A stretch of 64,000 nt of DNA, from positions 1 to 64,000 of the forward strand of contig NZ_JBEPSM010000005.1 of assembly GCF_040548815.1 (NCBI RefSeq), read 5' to 3'. Shown piece by piece: positions 51,029 to 60,557 of this stretch. Source of the DNA: Kaistia defluvii (lineage in GTDB: Bacteria > Pseudomonadota > Alphaproteobacteria > Rhizobiales > Kaistiaceae). Numbering within the stretch: position 1 is the stretch's first letter; each line of letters begins with the position of its first letter. The notes beneath the pieces are model-generated. The model was given only the letters and a program-made list of their open reading frames with translations, ran no database searches and had not been told where the DNA came from. The translations under genes and the position numbers were made by a program.

Positions 51029-52174
51029 CTAGATCGCCAGCGCCCGGGCGCGCATGGCGAGCGCGGCGCCTTCGGCGACGGCGGCATAGGCGACCGCCTT
51101 CTTGCGGAAGGCGATGAAGGCCGGGTGCACTTCCTTGGCCACCGGGCTCGATTCACCGACCTCGGTGAGTACCTCGGCCGAGGTCTTGGCCAGTGCGTCG
51201 ATCACCGGGTTCGGGAAGCTCTTCACCACCGTGCCGCGCTCGACCAGCATCGGCAAGGCGGCGATGTTGTTGGCGGAGAAATCGGCCGAGACTTCCGTCG
51301 CCGAGGCCAGCGCGGCCGAGCGCACGACGGCGCGCAGGTCGTCTGGCAGCGTCTCGAACGCGGTCTTGCCGACCATCAGCTCCAGCGCGGTGGCCAGCTC
51401 ATGGAAGGCCGGCATGTAGCAGAAGGGCGCGGCGCGCGGCAGGTTGAGCGCCAGATCGTTCCACGGGCCGACCCATTCGGCCGCGTCGATCGTGCCGGAT
51501 TCGAGCGCTGCGGCGATGTCGCCCTGCGGCAGCAGGACCGGGCTGGCGCCGAGCCGCTTCAGCACGTCGCCGCCGAGGCCGGTGATGCGGATGGTCAGGC
51601 CCTTGAAGTCTTCCGGCGTCCGGATCTCGCGCTTGAACCAGCCAGCCGCCTGCGGTCCGGTCGAGCCGACATAGAAGGGCAGCACGCCGAACGGCTCATA
51701 GGCCTTTTCCCACAGGATCTGCCCGCCGCCAAAGGCCAGCCAGGCAATGTGCTCGTTCGCCGTCAGGCCGAAGGGCACGCCGGAGAAATAGTGGAAGGCC
51801 GGGTCCTTGGCGGCCCAGTAATAGGGCGAGCCATGGCCCATCTCGGCCTTGCCGGTCGAAACCGCATCGAACACCTGGCCCGGCGCCACGAGGTCGCCGG
51901 CGTCGAACACCTGGACCCTGAGCCGGCCGTCGGAAAGCGTGCCGATCCGCTCGGCCAGGCGCTGGGCGCTGACGCCGACACCCGGCGTATCCTTCGGCCA
52001 GGCCGTCGCCATCTTCCAGACAAAGCTTTCGGGGCTGCGCGCGACCGAGGGCGCGGCGAGCGGCGTCTCGGCGAGAACGGGGGAGGCCAGCGATACCGCG
52101 ACGCTCGATCCGAGCCCGGCCGCGCCCAGCCGGAACAGTTGTCGTCGTCCAATATCCGCCTTGTCCCGCGTCAT
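51029..52174 (-). CDS. TRAP transporter substrate-binding protein (DctP family)
   Basis: A 381-residue periplasmic protein. A Tat-type signal (RRQLFRLGAAGLGSSVAVSL) precedes a DctP domain: KMATAWPKDTPGVGVSAQRL, then FDAGDLVAPGQVFDAVSTGK and AEWVGPWNDLALNL. The last stretch is typical of alpha-keto acid-binding members that pair with large-subunit TRAP permeases. No permease genes are adjacent, so partners must lie elsewhere. Confidence 0.92.
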   Translation of the reverse strand: MTRDKADIGRRQLFRLGAAGLGSSVAVSLASPVLAETPLAAPSVARSPESFVWKMATAWPKDTPGVGVSAQRLAERIGTLSDGRLRVQVFDAGDLVAPGQVFDAVSTGKAEMGHGSPYYWAAKDPAFHYFSGVPFGLTANEHIAWLAFGGGQILWEKAYEPFGVLPFYVGSTGPQAAGWFKREIRTPEDFKGLTIRITGLGGDVLKRLGASPVLLPQGDIAAALESGTIDAAEWVGPWNDLALNLPRAAPFCYMPAFHELATALELMVGKTAFETLPDDLRAVVRSAALASATEVSADFSANNIAALPMLVERGTVVKSFPNPVIDALAKTSAEVLTEVGESSPVAKEVHPAFIAFRKKAVAYAAVAEGAALAMRARALAI

Positions 52175-52318
52175 TTCATTCTCTCTCGATCCCCTCGACA
52201 TGCGCTATTGCAGCCTATCAGTGCTGAATGACAGCTGAACACTTATCTGGCCAGCGTGAACAGAAATCTGTCCGATCCGGACATTGACGCGGGCCCGCGC
52301 AAAGACCAGTTTCACGGC

Positions 52319-52702
52319 ATGCAGAATATCCGGCGTCTCGTGGCTCTTGTCTGGATCATCCTTAGCGTGCTGGTGCCCGGCGGCGCCGGCCCGGCCATGG
52401 CGATGGATCATGCGGGCCAGCCGGATTGTCCGCATGCCGCGCCAGTCATCCACGCCGCCGCGACGAGCCAGCTCGGCGTTCCGGCGCATCGCATGGCCAT
52501 GGCGTCGGGCGGCCCTGCCAGCCACACGCCGGCCGCCCCGATGGCGATGCCGTCCTGCTGCGTGGCGCTGCCGGGTTTCGCGCTTTTCGTCGAGGCGATG
52601 CCCGAGCGTCTCGCCGCTCCCGGCGCTGCGCCGCGCCCGCTTTCCGACGTCATGCCGGCCCAGCGCGCCATCGGCCCCGACCTGCCGCCGCCCCGCGCCT
52701 GA
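52319..52702 (+). CDS. Small secreted His/Met-rich hypothetical protein
   Basis: Starts at MQNIRRLVALVWIILSVLVP (a 52256 start adds a non-conserved leader), with a signal peptide ending near PAMAM. The mature part is rich in His, Met and Cys (MDHAGQPDCPHAAPV, SCCVALPGF), which suggests metal, perhaps copper, binding. It lies 88 bp before the DUF305 gene, also His/Met-rich. No family recognised. Confidence 0.6.
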   Translation: MQNIRRLVALVWIILSVLVPGGAGPAMAMDHAGQPDCPHAAPVIHAAATSQLGVPAHRMAMASGGPASHTPAAPMAMPSCCVALPGFALFVEAMPERLAAPGAAPRPLSDVMPAQRAIGPDLPPPRA

Positions 52703-52790
52703 TCGTTTTTCCTTCCGCCATCGATGCGTCGGCGCGTGCGGGCCGCGACGCCGCCTGTTCCTGCCCGCCTCATGCAATGAGAAAACGATC

Positions 52791-53174
52791 ATGACGTATT
52801 TTGGAAAACTGGCGGCCGCTGCCGTCTTCACGCTCGCCATCCTGCCGGCCTCGGCCGAGGAGACGATGGATCATGGCCAGATGGACCATGGCGCGATGTC
52901 GTCGGAAAAGCCGGGTGACAGCGCCTCGACCAAAGCCTTCCGCGCCGCCGACAAGGCGATGATGGAGGGCATGGCGATCGACTATTCCGGCAATGCCGAC
53001 GTCGATTTCATCCGCGCCATGATTCCCCATCACGAGGGCGCGGTCGCCATGGCCGAGATCGAGCTGAAATATGGCAAGGACCCCGAGGCGCGCAAGCTCG
53101 CCGAGGCCGTCATCCGGGCCCAGAAGGAAGAGATCGCCTTCATGAAGGACTGGCTCGCCAAGAACAGCAAATAA
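52791..53174 (+). CDS. DUF305 family secreted protein
   Basis: A 127-residue periplasmic protein. A signal peptide ends at PASAE; MDHGQMDHGAM follows, then DVDFIRAMIPHHEGAVAMAE, the DUF305 hallmark with the MIPHH motif of a likely metal site. Such proteins are common next to copper-handling genes. The ATG at 52791 is preferred; the long upstream frame is a shadow. A 12-bp-stem hairpin follows. Confidence 0.9.
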   Translation: MTYFGKLAAAAVFTLAILPASAEETMDHGQMDHGAMSSEKPGDSASTKAFRAADKAMMEGMAIDYSGNADVDFIRAMIPHHEGAVAMAEIELKYGKDPEARKLAEAVIRAQKEEIAFMKDWLAKNSK

Positions 53175-53193
53175 TAAGCCGTAGAAGAGAGGA

Positions 53194-53224
53194 GATCGCG
53201 GCCGCCCGAATAGCGGCCGCGATC
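53194..53224 (+). terminator. Hairpin after the DUF305 gene
   Basis: GATCGCGGCCGC (53194-53205) pairs with GCGGCCGCGATC (53213-53224). The T run is weak, so termination may be partial. Confidence 0.6.
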
Positions 53225-53379
53225 TTGCCGGAACCCGCCAACGATTTTTGATCCGACCCGCGCCGGGAGATTGACACTTGCAACGCGCGGATGTTCCCTC
53301 CGTGAACGGGGGACGTGCGATGCCGTCGTGGCTTCGCTGGGATCGGATGTCATCGCGACATCAAAGGGAGATCGGCACT

Positions 53380-54132
53380 ATGAAGATGCGATCCACATTG
53401 ATCTTGGTGGGCGCCAGCCTATCCTTGGGGCTGTTCGCGGCGACCTTGCCGGCATCCGCCGCCACCAAGTCGGCCGCCATGCAGAGCTGCAGTGACGACT
53501 GGGCCAAGATGAAGGCCGACGACAAGGTTCCGGCCGGCCAGACATGGCCAAAATTCTGGAGCCAGTGCAGCAAGGATTACGCCGCCGCGCATCCAGACGA
53601 CAGCGACGCCGCGACCGCCGCCAAGGCGCCGGCCGCTCCCGAGCCGAAGGCCGCCGCGAAGTCGACCGCGAAGGCCGCTACCGGCAAGGCCGCTGCGGAG
53701 GCCAAGCCGGCTGCGGCCAAGTCGGCCGCCATGGCGTCGTGCAGCGACGACTGGGCCAAGATGAAGGCCGCCAACAAGGTTCCGGCCGGCCAGACCTGGC
53801 CCAAATTCTGGAGCCAGTGCAGCAAGGATTACGCCGCCGCCAATCCGGACGCGACTGCCCCCGCCAAGCCGGGCAAGGCAAAGGCTGCCGCGACCGATGA
53901 GGAACTCGGCATGGCGCTGCCGGATCCGGACGCCGCCGCCAAGCTCGACGCGACCAAGACCACTGCCGGCAAGAAGCCGATGACCCCGGGCCAGCAGGCC
54001 GCGGTCGTGCGCATCCGCGCCTGCGGCGCCGAATGGCAGGAAAAGAAGAAGGCCGGCACCCTGCCGCAGGGCGCGAAGTGGCCGCAGTACTGGAGCGACT
54101 GCAACAAGCGCCTGAAGGCAAAGGGGCAGTAG
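53380..54132 (+). CDS. Secreted protein with three Cys-Trp repeats
   Basis: A 250-residue secreted protein. A signal peptide ends near LPASAA. Two nearly identical repeats (SCSDDWAKMKA...VPAGQTWPKFWSQCSKDYA, near residues 35 and 130) and a third, diverged one (ACGAEWQEKKKAGTLPQGAK, then WPQYWSDCNKRLK) each have two Cys spaced alike, so three small disulfide-bonded modules are likely. Ala/Lys/Pro-rich linkers join them. The first two are almost identical in DNA too. Function unknown. Confidence 0.75.
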   Translation: MKMRSTLILVGASLSLGLFAATLPASAATKSAAMQSCSDDWAKMKADDKVPAGQTWPKFWSQCSKDYAAAHPDDSDAATAAKAPAAPEPKAAAKSTAKAATGKAAAEAKPAAAKSAAMASCSDDWAKMKAANKVPAGQTWPKFWSQCSKDYAAANPDATAPAKPGKAKAAATDEELGMALPDPDAAAKLDATKTTAGKKPMTPGQQAAVVRIRACGAEWQEKKKAGTLPQGAKWPQYWSDCNKRLKAKGQ

Positions 54133-54197
54133 ACCGCTCCCGGTTCGGCCGTCTCGCCGCCCCGCGCGCTCGAGACGGCCCCACCGCTCAAGCTTCT

Positions 54198-54406
54198 TTC
54201 ACCTCTCCCTGAGGGAGAGGTCGACGGCCGCAGGCCGGCGGGTGAGGGTTTACGGCCTCTCCGGATGATCTCCTAAAACCGCAACCGGGGCTTCCCCGCT
54301 CGATTGGAAATCGGCCTGCTTGTCGAAGGACCGGCCAGACATTTGGGTGTTCCCTGGACCCTCCTTCGAGGCCCGGCCTCGCCGGGCACCTCAGGATGAT
54401 GGTCGG
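54198..54406. repeat. Intergenic repeats, families A and B
   Basis: A family A copy (ACCTCTCCCTGAGGGAGAGG, 54200-54250) and a family B copy (CCCTCCTTCGAGGCCCGGCC to CAGGATGATGG, 54357-54406). They fill most of the 420-bp gap before prmB. The rest shows nothing further. Confidence 0.78.
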
Positions 54407-54555
54407 GGCTGTTGATCGCGACCCAAGGGGAAGCGCGAGCGTCGACGCGCCCTTCCGAACCGGAGATGAGACTGGAGATCGCAGGCTGGAGAGATGCGCG
54501 CGGCGTCCCGACCTGCTAGGACGTCTCGAAACCTTTTCTTAACCACGAGCCTGCC

Positions 54556-55545
54556 TTGACCGAATCATCCGCCCCCGCCGATCAGCTCTTCACGGTCCGC
54601 GACTTCCTGCGCTACGCCGTCAGCCGCTTCAACCAGGCCGGCCTGGCCTTTGGCCATGGCGCCTCGACGGCGTTCGACGATGCCGCCTTCCTGGTGCTGG
54701 AAGGCCTGAAGCTGCCGATCGACACGCTCGAGCCCTTCCTCGACGCGCGCCTGCTCCCCGAGGAGCGCACGCGCCTGGCGGAGCTGATCGAGGCGCGGGT
54801 GACCACCCGCAAGCCGACGCCCTACCTGCTCAACCGCGCCTATATCCAGGGCGTGCCGTTCTTCGTCGACGAGCGCGTGATCGTGCCGCGCTCCTTCATC
54901 GGCGAATTGATCCATTCGGACTTCTTCGGCGGCGAGGAGTTCACGTTGATCGACGATCTCTCGTCGGTAGAGACCGTGCTCGACCTCTGCACCGGCTCCG
55001 CCTCGCTGGCGATCCTGGCGGCCGGCGTGTTCGAAAGCGCCGAGATCGATGCCGTCGACCTGTCGCCGGATGCGCTCGAAGTCGCGAAGATCAACGTTGC
55101 CGAGCACAATCTCGGCAACCGGATCGAACTTTATGAGGGCGACCTGTTCGCCCCGCTCGGCGACAAGCGCTACGACCTGATCCTGACCAACCCGCCCTAT
55201 GTCGACGAAATCGCCATGGAAGAGCTGCCGGAAGAATACCGGCACGAGCCGGTGATGGCGCTGGCCTCGGGCCTCGACGGCCTCGATATCGTCCGCCGCA
55301 TCCTCGACGCGGCCGCCGCCCATCTCAATCCGGGCGGCGGCATGCTTTGCGAGATCGGCGCCGGCCGCGAGATCCTCGAGGCCGAATATCCGCATCTCGA
55401 TTTCTTCTGGCTCGATACGGAAGAGAGCGACGGCGAGGTGTTCTGGCTCTCGGCCGAGAGCCTCGGCGTCGAGGACACGGCTGTCGAGGACCAGGACCTG
55501 GCCGATCTCGAAGAGCTCGACGGCGACGCGCCCGAAGACGTCTGA
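54556..55545 (+). CDS. prmB: 50S ribosomal protein L3 glutamine methyltransferase PrmB
   Basis: A 329-residue AdoMet-dependent methyltransferase. VLDLCTGSASLAILAAGVF is motif I, and ILTNPPYVDEIAMEELPEEY holds the NPPY catalytic motif followed by the PrmB-type linker. The long N-terminal helical domain fits PrmB rather than PrmC. The TTG start at 54556 follows the family. An acidic tail of about 25 residues is extra. Confidence 0.93.
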   Translation: MTESSAPADQLFTVRDFLRYAVSRFNQAGLAFGHGASTAFDDAAFLVLEGLKLPIDTLEPFLDARLLPEERTRLAELIEARVTTRKPTPYLLNRAYIQGVPFFVDERVIVPRSFIGELIHSDFFGGEEFTLIDDLSSVETVLDLCTGSASLAILAAGVFESAEIDAVDLSPDALEVAKINVAEHNLGNRIELYEGDLFAPLGDKRYDLILTNPPYVDEIAMEELPEEYRHEPVMALASGLDGLDIVRRILDAAAAHLNPGGGMLCEIGAGREILEAEYPHLDFFWLDTEESDGEVFWLSAESLGVEDTAVEDQDLADLEELDGDAPEDV

Positions 55546-55560
55546 TCGGTCGCTTCCCTG

Positions 55561-55598
55561 AAGGCCCGCTTCCGGGAATGGAAGCGGGCCTTCTTTTT
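55561..55598 (+). terminator. Rho-independent terminator of prmB
   Basis: AAGGCCCGCTTCC (55561-55573) pairs perfectly with GGAAGCGGGCCTT (55580-55592), followed by CTTTTT. Confidence 0.92.
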
Positions 55599-55623
55599 GG
55601 GGGGGGGCGTTGGGTTCCCCTCG

Positions 55624-55765
55624 ACCATCATCCTGAGGTGCCCGGCGAAGCCGGGCCTCGAAGGAGGGTCTAGGGATTACCCTTGCTTCTGACCGCCAGG
55701 CGATTTTCGCCCGCTGGACCCTCCTTCGAGGCTTCGCTCACGCGAAGCGCCTCAGGATGATGGGG
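55624..55765. repeat. Intergenic palindromic repeat, family B (inverted pair)
   Basis: CATCATCCTGAGGTGCCCGG on one side and its inverted partner CTCAGGATGATGG on the other, 60 bp apart, each with its own small hairpin. Confidence 0.82.
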
Positions 55766-55795
55766 GAGCCGGCCGATCGGCCGGAAGTCTTCCGC

Positions 55796-57337
55796 TTACG
55801 CGCCGATTTCCAGCATGATCGGCTCGCGGCGCTTCTTCGGCTGGCGGGTGCGCAGCGTCACCAGCGTGATCAGCGCGGCCGTGAAAGTGATCGCCGAGCA
55901 GATCAGCATGGTGTTGCGGAACGCCGCGCCATAGGCCTCGGCCGCGATCGCCCGTTCGATCGAGGGCGCCAGCGCCGCCGCCTGGTCGAGGCCGCCGCCG
56001 GCCACCGCATTGGCGAACTGGCTGGCGATCTCGACCGGCAGATCGCCGACGCTCGCGCCGATCCCGTCGGTGACGAAGGCCGCCATCAGCGCGCCGACAA
56101 TGGCGATGGCGACGGTTTCGCCGGCGACCCGCATGGTGCCGAAGATGCCGGTCGCCATGCCGGCCCGCTCGGTCGGCACGACGCTGATGGCGAGATCGTC
56201 CATCAGGCCCCAGGGCAGGGCGGCGCCGGCGCCGATCATGAACAGCGGCAGGATGAATGTCGTCGGGGCGGCGCCGACCGGCACAAAGGCCAGCAACAGC
56301 ACGCCGGCGCCCGCCAGGATCAGGCCGAGGCCGGCGAGGATTCCCGAGGGAATCCAGCGCGCGATGTTGGCGGCGACGAAGGGGATCGTCGCGATCGGCA
56401 GGCTGAGCGGCAGCAGCATCACGCCGACCTGCAACTCGTCCATCCCCTCGATGCGGATGAAGCGGGCCGGCAGCAGGATGAACGGGACGATGAAGGAATA
56501 GGCGACCGCGACCGGCAGGGCCTGCACCGAGACGAAGCGGGCATAGCGGAACAGCGACAGGTCGAGCATCGGCCGTGTCTGCAGGTTCTCGATGGCGATG
56601 AAGGCGATCAGCAGGATCGCCGCGCCGGTGAGCAGGGCGACGACCAGCGTGTCGTCCCAGCCGCGCTCCGGTCCGAGGATGATGCCGAAGGTCAGCGCCA
56701 CCAGCATGGCGGTGAAGCTGGCCGCGCCCCAGCGATCGATGCCGATCGCGCCGGGATCGCGGGTTTCGCGCATTCTGGGCACGCCGACGAGCAGGGTCAG
56801 CACGCCGGCCAAAGCGGTGGCGACGAACAGCGCCCGCCAGCCGAACGAGCCGATCAGCGCGCCGGCGATCAGCGGGCCGAAGGCGAGGCCGATGCCGAAG
56901 CCGGTGCCGAGCAGGCCCAGCGCGCGGGTGCGGTCGGCGCCTTCATAGTCCTGCGCCACGGCGGCGAAGCCGGCCGAGATCGAGATCGCCGCCGCGATGC
57001 CCTGCAAGGCGCGCAGAAAGTCGAGGATCAGCACGTTGGGCGACAGCGCAACGGCGAGCGAGGTGAGGGTAAAGCTGATGGCGCCGATGCGGAACATGCG
57101 CTTGCGGCCATATTGATCGGCGAGCGCGCCGCCGAGCATGATCGTGCTGCCGAAGGCGAGCATGAAGCCGTTGACGATCCAGGTCAGCAGCGAGAGCTCG
57201 CCGCCGAGATCGCGGCCGATGGCAGGCGTCGCCACCGCCGGGCCGGTGAAGGAGAGCGGCATGGTGACCGCGACGAGGAAGACGGCGGCGAGCACGAGGT
57301 GCCGGCCCGCGGGCGCCGGGTGAGAAGGGTCGGTCAT
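55796..57337 (-). CDS. MFS drug-efflux-type transporter (DHA2/EmrB-like)
   Basis: A 513-residue inner-membrane transporter with about 14 hydrophobic helices. WIVNGFMLAFGSTIMLGGAL and ADQYGRKRMFRIGA carry the conserved loop 2-3 motif of the family; LGLLGTGFGIGLAFGPLIAG is the antiporter motif C. It faces a TetR gene over a short spacer with a TetR-type operator, which fits inducible efflux. The substrate is unknown. Confidence 0.9.
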   Translation of the reverse strand: MTDPSHPAPAGRHLVLAAVFLVAVTMPLSFTGPAVATPAIGRDLGGELSLLTWIVNGFMLAFGSTIMLGGALADQYGRKRMFRIGAISFTLTSLAVALSPNVLILDFLRALQGIAAAISISAGFAAVAQDYEGADRTRALGLLGTGFGIGLAFGPLIAGALIGSFGWRALFVATALAGVLTLLVGVPRMRETRDPGAIGIDRWGAASFTAMLVALTFGIILGPERGWDDTLVVALLTGAAILLIAFIAIENLQTRPMLDLSLFRYARFVSVQALPVAVAYSFIVPFILLPARFIRIEGMDELQVGVMLLPLSLPIATIPFVAANIARWIPSGILAGLGLILAGAGVLLLAFVPVGAAPTTFILPLFMIGAGAALPWGLMDDLAISVVPTERAGMATGIFGTMRVAGETVAIAIVGALMAAFVTDGIGASVGDLPVEIASQFANAVAGGGLDQAAALAPSIERAIAAEAYGAAFRNTMLICSAITFTAALITLVTLRTRQPKKRREPIMLEIGA

Positions 57338-57448
57338 GGTGGTCTCGATCTGTTGGGCGGGGCCGGCGCGGTAGCGCGGCCCTAGGGACGCTGAAGCCCG
57401 CGACGGGAGAGGCGTCGCGGGCTCAGGGTCACCGCCGACTCGTATTTA

Positions 57449-57466
57449 TGTGTCGGTCGATACACA
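57449..57466. promoter_or_regulatory. Likely TetR operator
   Basis: TGTGTCGGTCGATACACA has inverted TGTGT/ACACA arms in the spacer between the divergent MFS and TetR genes. Confidence 0.6.
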
Positions 57467-57544
57467 AATCATAATGGCTTGATTCCCGCCGTCAAGCGCT
57501 TTATTTGTTGATCGTTACAAAAAGAAAAGGGCTGCACGCACGCC

Positions 57545-58156
57545 ATGAACGCTCGCGGACGTCCCCGCAGTTTCGATCGATCCGTCGCCCTCGAACGGGC
57601 CATGGATGTGTTCTGGGCTCGCGGCTATGCCGGTACCTCGATCTCGGAGCTGACCGAGGCGATGGGCATCAATTCCCCCTCGCTCTACGCCGCCTTCGGC
57701 TCGAAGGAAGAGCTGTTTCGCGAAGCCGTGGCGCTCTACGTCGCGACCGACGACGCCTGCACGCTGCAGATGCTGGAAGGCGAGCTGACGACGCGGGATT
57801 CGATCTCGGCCATGCTTTTCGCCAGCGCGCGTTCCTGCGTGCGGCCCGACAAGCCGGTCGGCTGCTTCGTTGTGCTCGGCGCCACCAATGGCGGCCCCGA
57901 GACCGATGCGGCGCAGCAGTTCCTGTGCGACCGGCGCAAGGACATGGCGCGGCGCATCCGCGACCGGCTGGAGCGCGGCGTCGCCGATGGCGAGCTGCCG
58001 TCGGGCCTCAACCTGGAACGGATCGCCGCCTATTTCGGCACCGTCATCAAGGGCATGTCGATCGAGGCCCGCGACGGCGCCAATGGCGAGACGCTGCTTT
58101 CTGTTGCCAAGAGCGCCATGCTCGGCTGGGACGCGCTGACCTCCACGCAGGGTTGA
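57545..58156 (+). CDS. TetR-family transcriptional regulator
   Basis: A 203-residue regulator: GRPRSFDRSVALERAMDVFW and YAGTSISELTEAMGINSPSL, then YAAFGSKEELFREAV, is the classical TetR HTH. The C-terminal half is the ligand/dimer domain (AefR-like). It stands opposite the MFS gene and most likely represses it. Confidence 0.92.
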   Translation: MNARGRPRSFDRSVALERAMDVFWARGYAGTSISELTEAMGINSPSLYAAFGSKEELFREAVALYVATDDACTLQMLEGELTTRDSISAMLFASARSCVRPDKPVGCFVVLGATNGGPETDAAQQFLCDRRKDMARRIRDRLERGVADGELPSGLNLERIAAYFGTVIKGMSIEARDGANGETLLSVAKSAMLGWDALTSTQG

Positions 58157-58188
58157 CGGTCCACGCCGCGCGGCGTTAGGCACGTGAG

Positions 58189-58704
58189 ATGTCCCAGCCT
58201 CGCCTCATCCTGATCACCGGCGCCATGGCCGCCGGCAAATCCACCGTCGCCCAGGCCGTCGCCGAGGCGCTGCCCAAATCCGTGCATCTGCGCGGCGATG
58301 TCTTCCGCCGGATGATCGTCAACGGCGCCGCCGTGATGGGCCCCGTCCTAGATGACGAGGCGCAGGCCCAGCTCAGGCTGCGCCACGATCTCGCCTGCGA
58401 CGCCGCCCGGCGCTATCATGCGGCCGGCTTCTCCGTCGTCTACCAGGATATTCTCATCGGCCGGCATCTCACCGACGTGGTGGCGCGCCTCGCCGATCTC
58501 GATCCCCGGATCGTCGTGCTCTGCCCCGACGCCGCGACGCTGGCGCGCCGCGACCGGGAACGTAGCAAGACCGGCTATGGCGAAGGCTTTCCGCCGGATA
58601 TCCTCGCCGACGCGCTGGTTCGCGAGACGCCGAGGATCGGGCTCTGGATCGACAGTTCGCAGATGACGGTCGGCGAGGTCGTCGCCCGGATCCTTGCCGG
58701 CTGA
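58189..58704 (+). CDS. P-loop kinase-like protein
   Basis: A 171-residue AAA/ zeta-like small kinase. LILITGAMAAGKSTVAQAVA is Walker A, and YQDILIGRHL, IVVLCPDAATLARRDRERS supply the lid region of chloramphenicol phosphotransferase/shikimate-kinase-like folds. The substrate is unknown. It lies 32 bp after the TetR gene and might be co-transcribed. Confidence 0.8.
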   Translation: MSQPRLILITGAMAAGKSTVAQAVAEALPKSVHLRGDVFRRMIVNGAAVMGPVLDDEAQAQLRLRHDLACDAARRYHAAGFSVVYQDILIGRHLTDVVARLADLDPRIVVLCPDAATLARRDRERSKTGYGEGFPPDILADALVRETPRIGLWIDSSQMTVGEVVARILAG

Positions 58705-58881
58705 AGCCCCAGTTCGATGCCGATCCGCGTCGATCGGCCGGCTGCCCCTTGTCCGACGCGGGGCGGCCGCTCATTTGAAGCATTCCTGATTTCTTGAAAA
58801 TTGTGATATGAGGCCGGCAACAATGATGGATGGCCCCGATGCGCGCGTCTCTCGCGCCCGGCCTCTCACCCGGATATCGAC

Positions 58882-60102
58882 ATGACCGCACCGCTCGCCG
58901 TGGCCACCACCGCCCCGCTTCAGGTTCCCCCGCTTTCGAAGGACGAGACGCCGTCCCTCGTCGGCCTCACGCGCGCCGAGATCGGCGAGAAGCTGGCCGG
59001 CATCGGCATCGAGCCGAAGCAGATCCGCATGCGCACGGCGCAGATCTGGAACTGGATCTATGCCCGCGGCGTCACCGATTTCAACGACATGCTCAACGTG
59101 TCGAAGGATCTGCGCGCGACGCTTGCTTCCCATTTCACGCTGAAGCGGCCTGAAATCGTCACCGAGCAGATCTCGCAGGACGGCACGCGTAAGTGGCTGC
59201 TGCGCTTTCCGCCGCGCGGCGCCGGCCGGCCGGTCGAGATCGAGACTGTCTACATCCCCGAGATCGGCCGCGGCACGCTCTGCGTCTCCAGCCAGGTTGG
59301 CTGCACGCTCACCTGCTCGTTCTGCCATACCGGCACGCAGAAGCTGGTGCGCAACCTGACGGCGGAAGAGATCGTCGGCCAGATCCTCGTCGCGCGCGAC
59401 CGGCTGGGCGACTTCCCGGACAAGTCGACCCCGGTCGGCATGGCCGTGCCGTCGGAAGGCCGCCTCGTCTCCAACATCGTCATGATGGGCATGGGCGAGC
59501 CGCTCTACAATTTCGACAACGTCAAGCAGGCGCTGCTGATCGCTTCGGATGGCGAGGGCTTGTCGCTCTCGAAGCGCCGCATCACGCTGTCGACCTCCGG
59601 CGTCGTGCCGATGATCGAGCGCACCGGCGCCGAAATCGGCTCAATGCTGGCGATCTCGCTCCATGCCGTGCGCGACGATCTGCGCGACATGCTGGTGCCG
59701 CTCAACAAGAAATACCCGATCGCCGAACTGATGGAGGCCTGCCGCAACTATCCGGGCCTCACCAATGCGCGCCGCATCACCTTCGAATATGTGATGCTGA
59801 AGGACGTCAATGACAGCCCGGCCGACGCGCGCGAGCTGGTCCGCCTGCTCAAGGGCATCCCGGCCAAGATCAATTTGATCCCGTTCAATCCCTGGCCCGG
59901 CGTCAACTACCAGTGCTCGGACTGGGAGACGATCGAGACCTTCTCCGACATCGTCAACCGCGCCGGCTATGCCTCGCCGATCCGCACCCCGCGCGGCCGC
60001 GACATTCTCGCCGCCTGCGGCCAGCTGAAGAGCGAGAGCGAGCGCATGCGCGTCCGCGAGCGGCTGGCGCTCGAGGCCATGGTCACCAGCGACGACGACT
60101 GA
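58882..60102 (+). CDS. rlmN: Dual-specificity rRNA/tRNA methyltransferase RlmN
   Basis: A 406-residue radical SAM enzyme that methylates C2 of A2503 in 23S rRNA and A37 of some tRNAs. The cluster motif [11 protein letters not shown] is complete, and a C-terminal Cys ([11 protein letters not shown]) matches the second catalytic Cys. The N-terminal accessory domain ([20 protein letters not shown]) is present. The final TGA shares a base with the next ATG. Confidence 0.97.
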   Translation: MTAPLAVATTAPLQVPPLSKDETPSLVGLTRAEIGEKLAGIGIEPKQIRMRTAQIWNWIYARGVTDFNDMLNVSKDLRATLASHFTLKRPEIVTEQISQDGTRKWLLRFPPRGAGRPVEIETVYIPEIGRGTLCVSSQVGCTLTCSFCHTGTQKLVRNLTAEEIVGQILVARDRLGDFPDKSTPVGMAVPSEGRLVSNIVMMGMGEPLYNFDNVKQALLIASDGEGLSLSKRRITLSTSGVVPMIERTGAEIGSMLAISLHAVRDDLRDMLVPLNKKYPIAELMEACRNYPGLTNARRITFEYVMLKDVNDSPADARELVRLLKGIPAKINLIPFNPWPGVNYQCSDWETIETFSDIVNRAGYASPIRTPRGRDILAACGQLKSESERMRVRERLALEAMVTSDDD

Positions 60103-60557
60103 TGCGGGCTTTCCTCCGGATCATCCTGCTGATTCCGCTGGGGCTGATGGCGGCGATCGCCTCGGCCGTCGTCGTCTATCTCGCCGCTTTCGGCTTCACC
60201 AGCAACGACATCTGGGATGGCCCGAATGGCGAGATCCCGGTGATCCTCGCGCCGGCCTTCGTTCTTCTGGTCGAGATTTCGCGCTACGCGCTGCTGCCGT
60301 TCCTGGTCGGCATCGTCGTGGCCGAGGTCTTCGCCTTGCGCTCGGCGATCCTGTGGACGCTGTTTGGCGGTGCGATCGGCCTTGGCATCCACCTCGCGGC
60401 CAAGAGCACGGAATTTGCCGCGCTGCCGCCGGTTGCGGCCGGGCTCGTCGCCGGCTTCGCCTATTGGGTCATTGCCGGCCATGGCTCGGGGCTGGCGGCC
60501 CAGGGCCGCGCGCTGACCGCTCCGGCGGAGCGGCCTACTTCCCCTGGGCCAGAATAA
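60102..60557 (+). CDS. Conserved membrane protein
   Basis: A 151-residue protein with four hydrophobic helices (LLIPLGLMAAIASAVVVYLA, EISRYALLPFLVGIVVAEVF, LWTLFGGAIGLGIHLAA and PVAAGLVAGFAYWVIAG). It is directly coupled to rlmN (TGATG) and overlaps the converging LysE gene by 23 bp. It belongs to a family near rlmN in Hyphomicrobiales; the role is unknown. Confidence 0.82.
   Translation: MRAFLRIILLIPLGLMAAIASAVVVYLAAFGFTSNDIWDGPNGEIPVILAPAFVLLVEISRYALLPFLVGIVVAEVFALRSAILWTLFGGAIGLGIHLAAKSTEFAALPPVAAGLVAGFAYWVIAGHGSGLAAQGRALTAPAERPTSPGPE

Noticed and set aside
55757..57385. A 542-codon plus-strand frame opposite the MFS gene
   Set aside because: Asp/Arg/Gln-rich antisense translation without family features.
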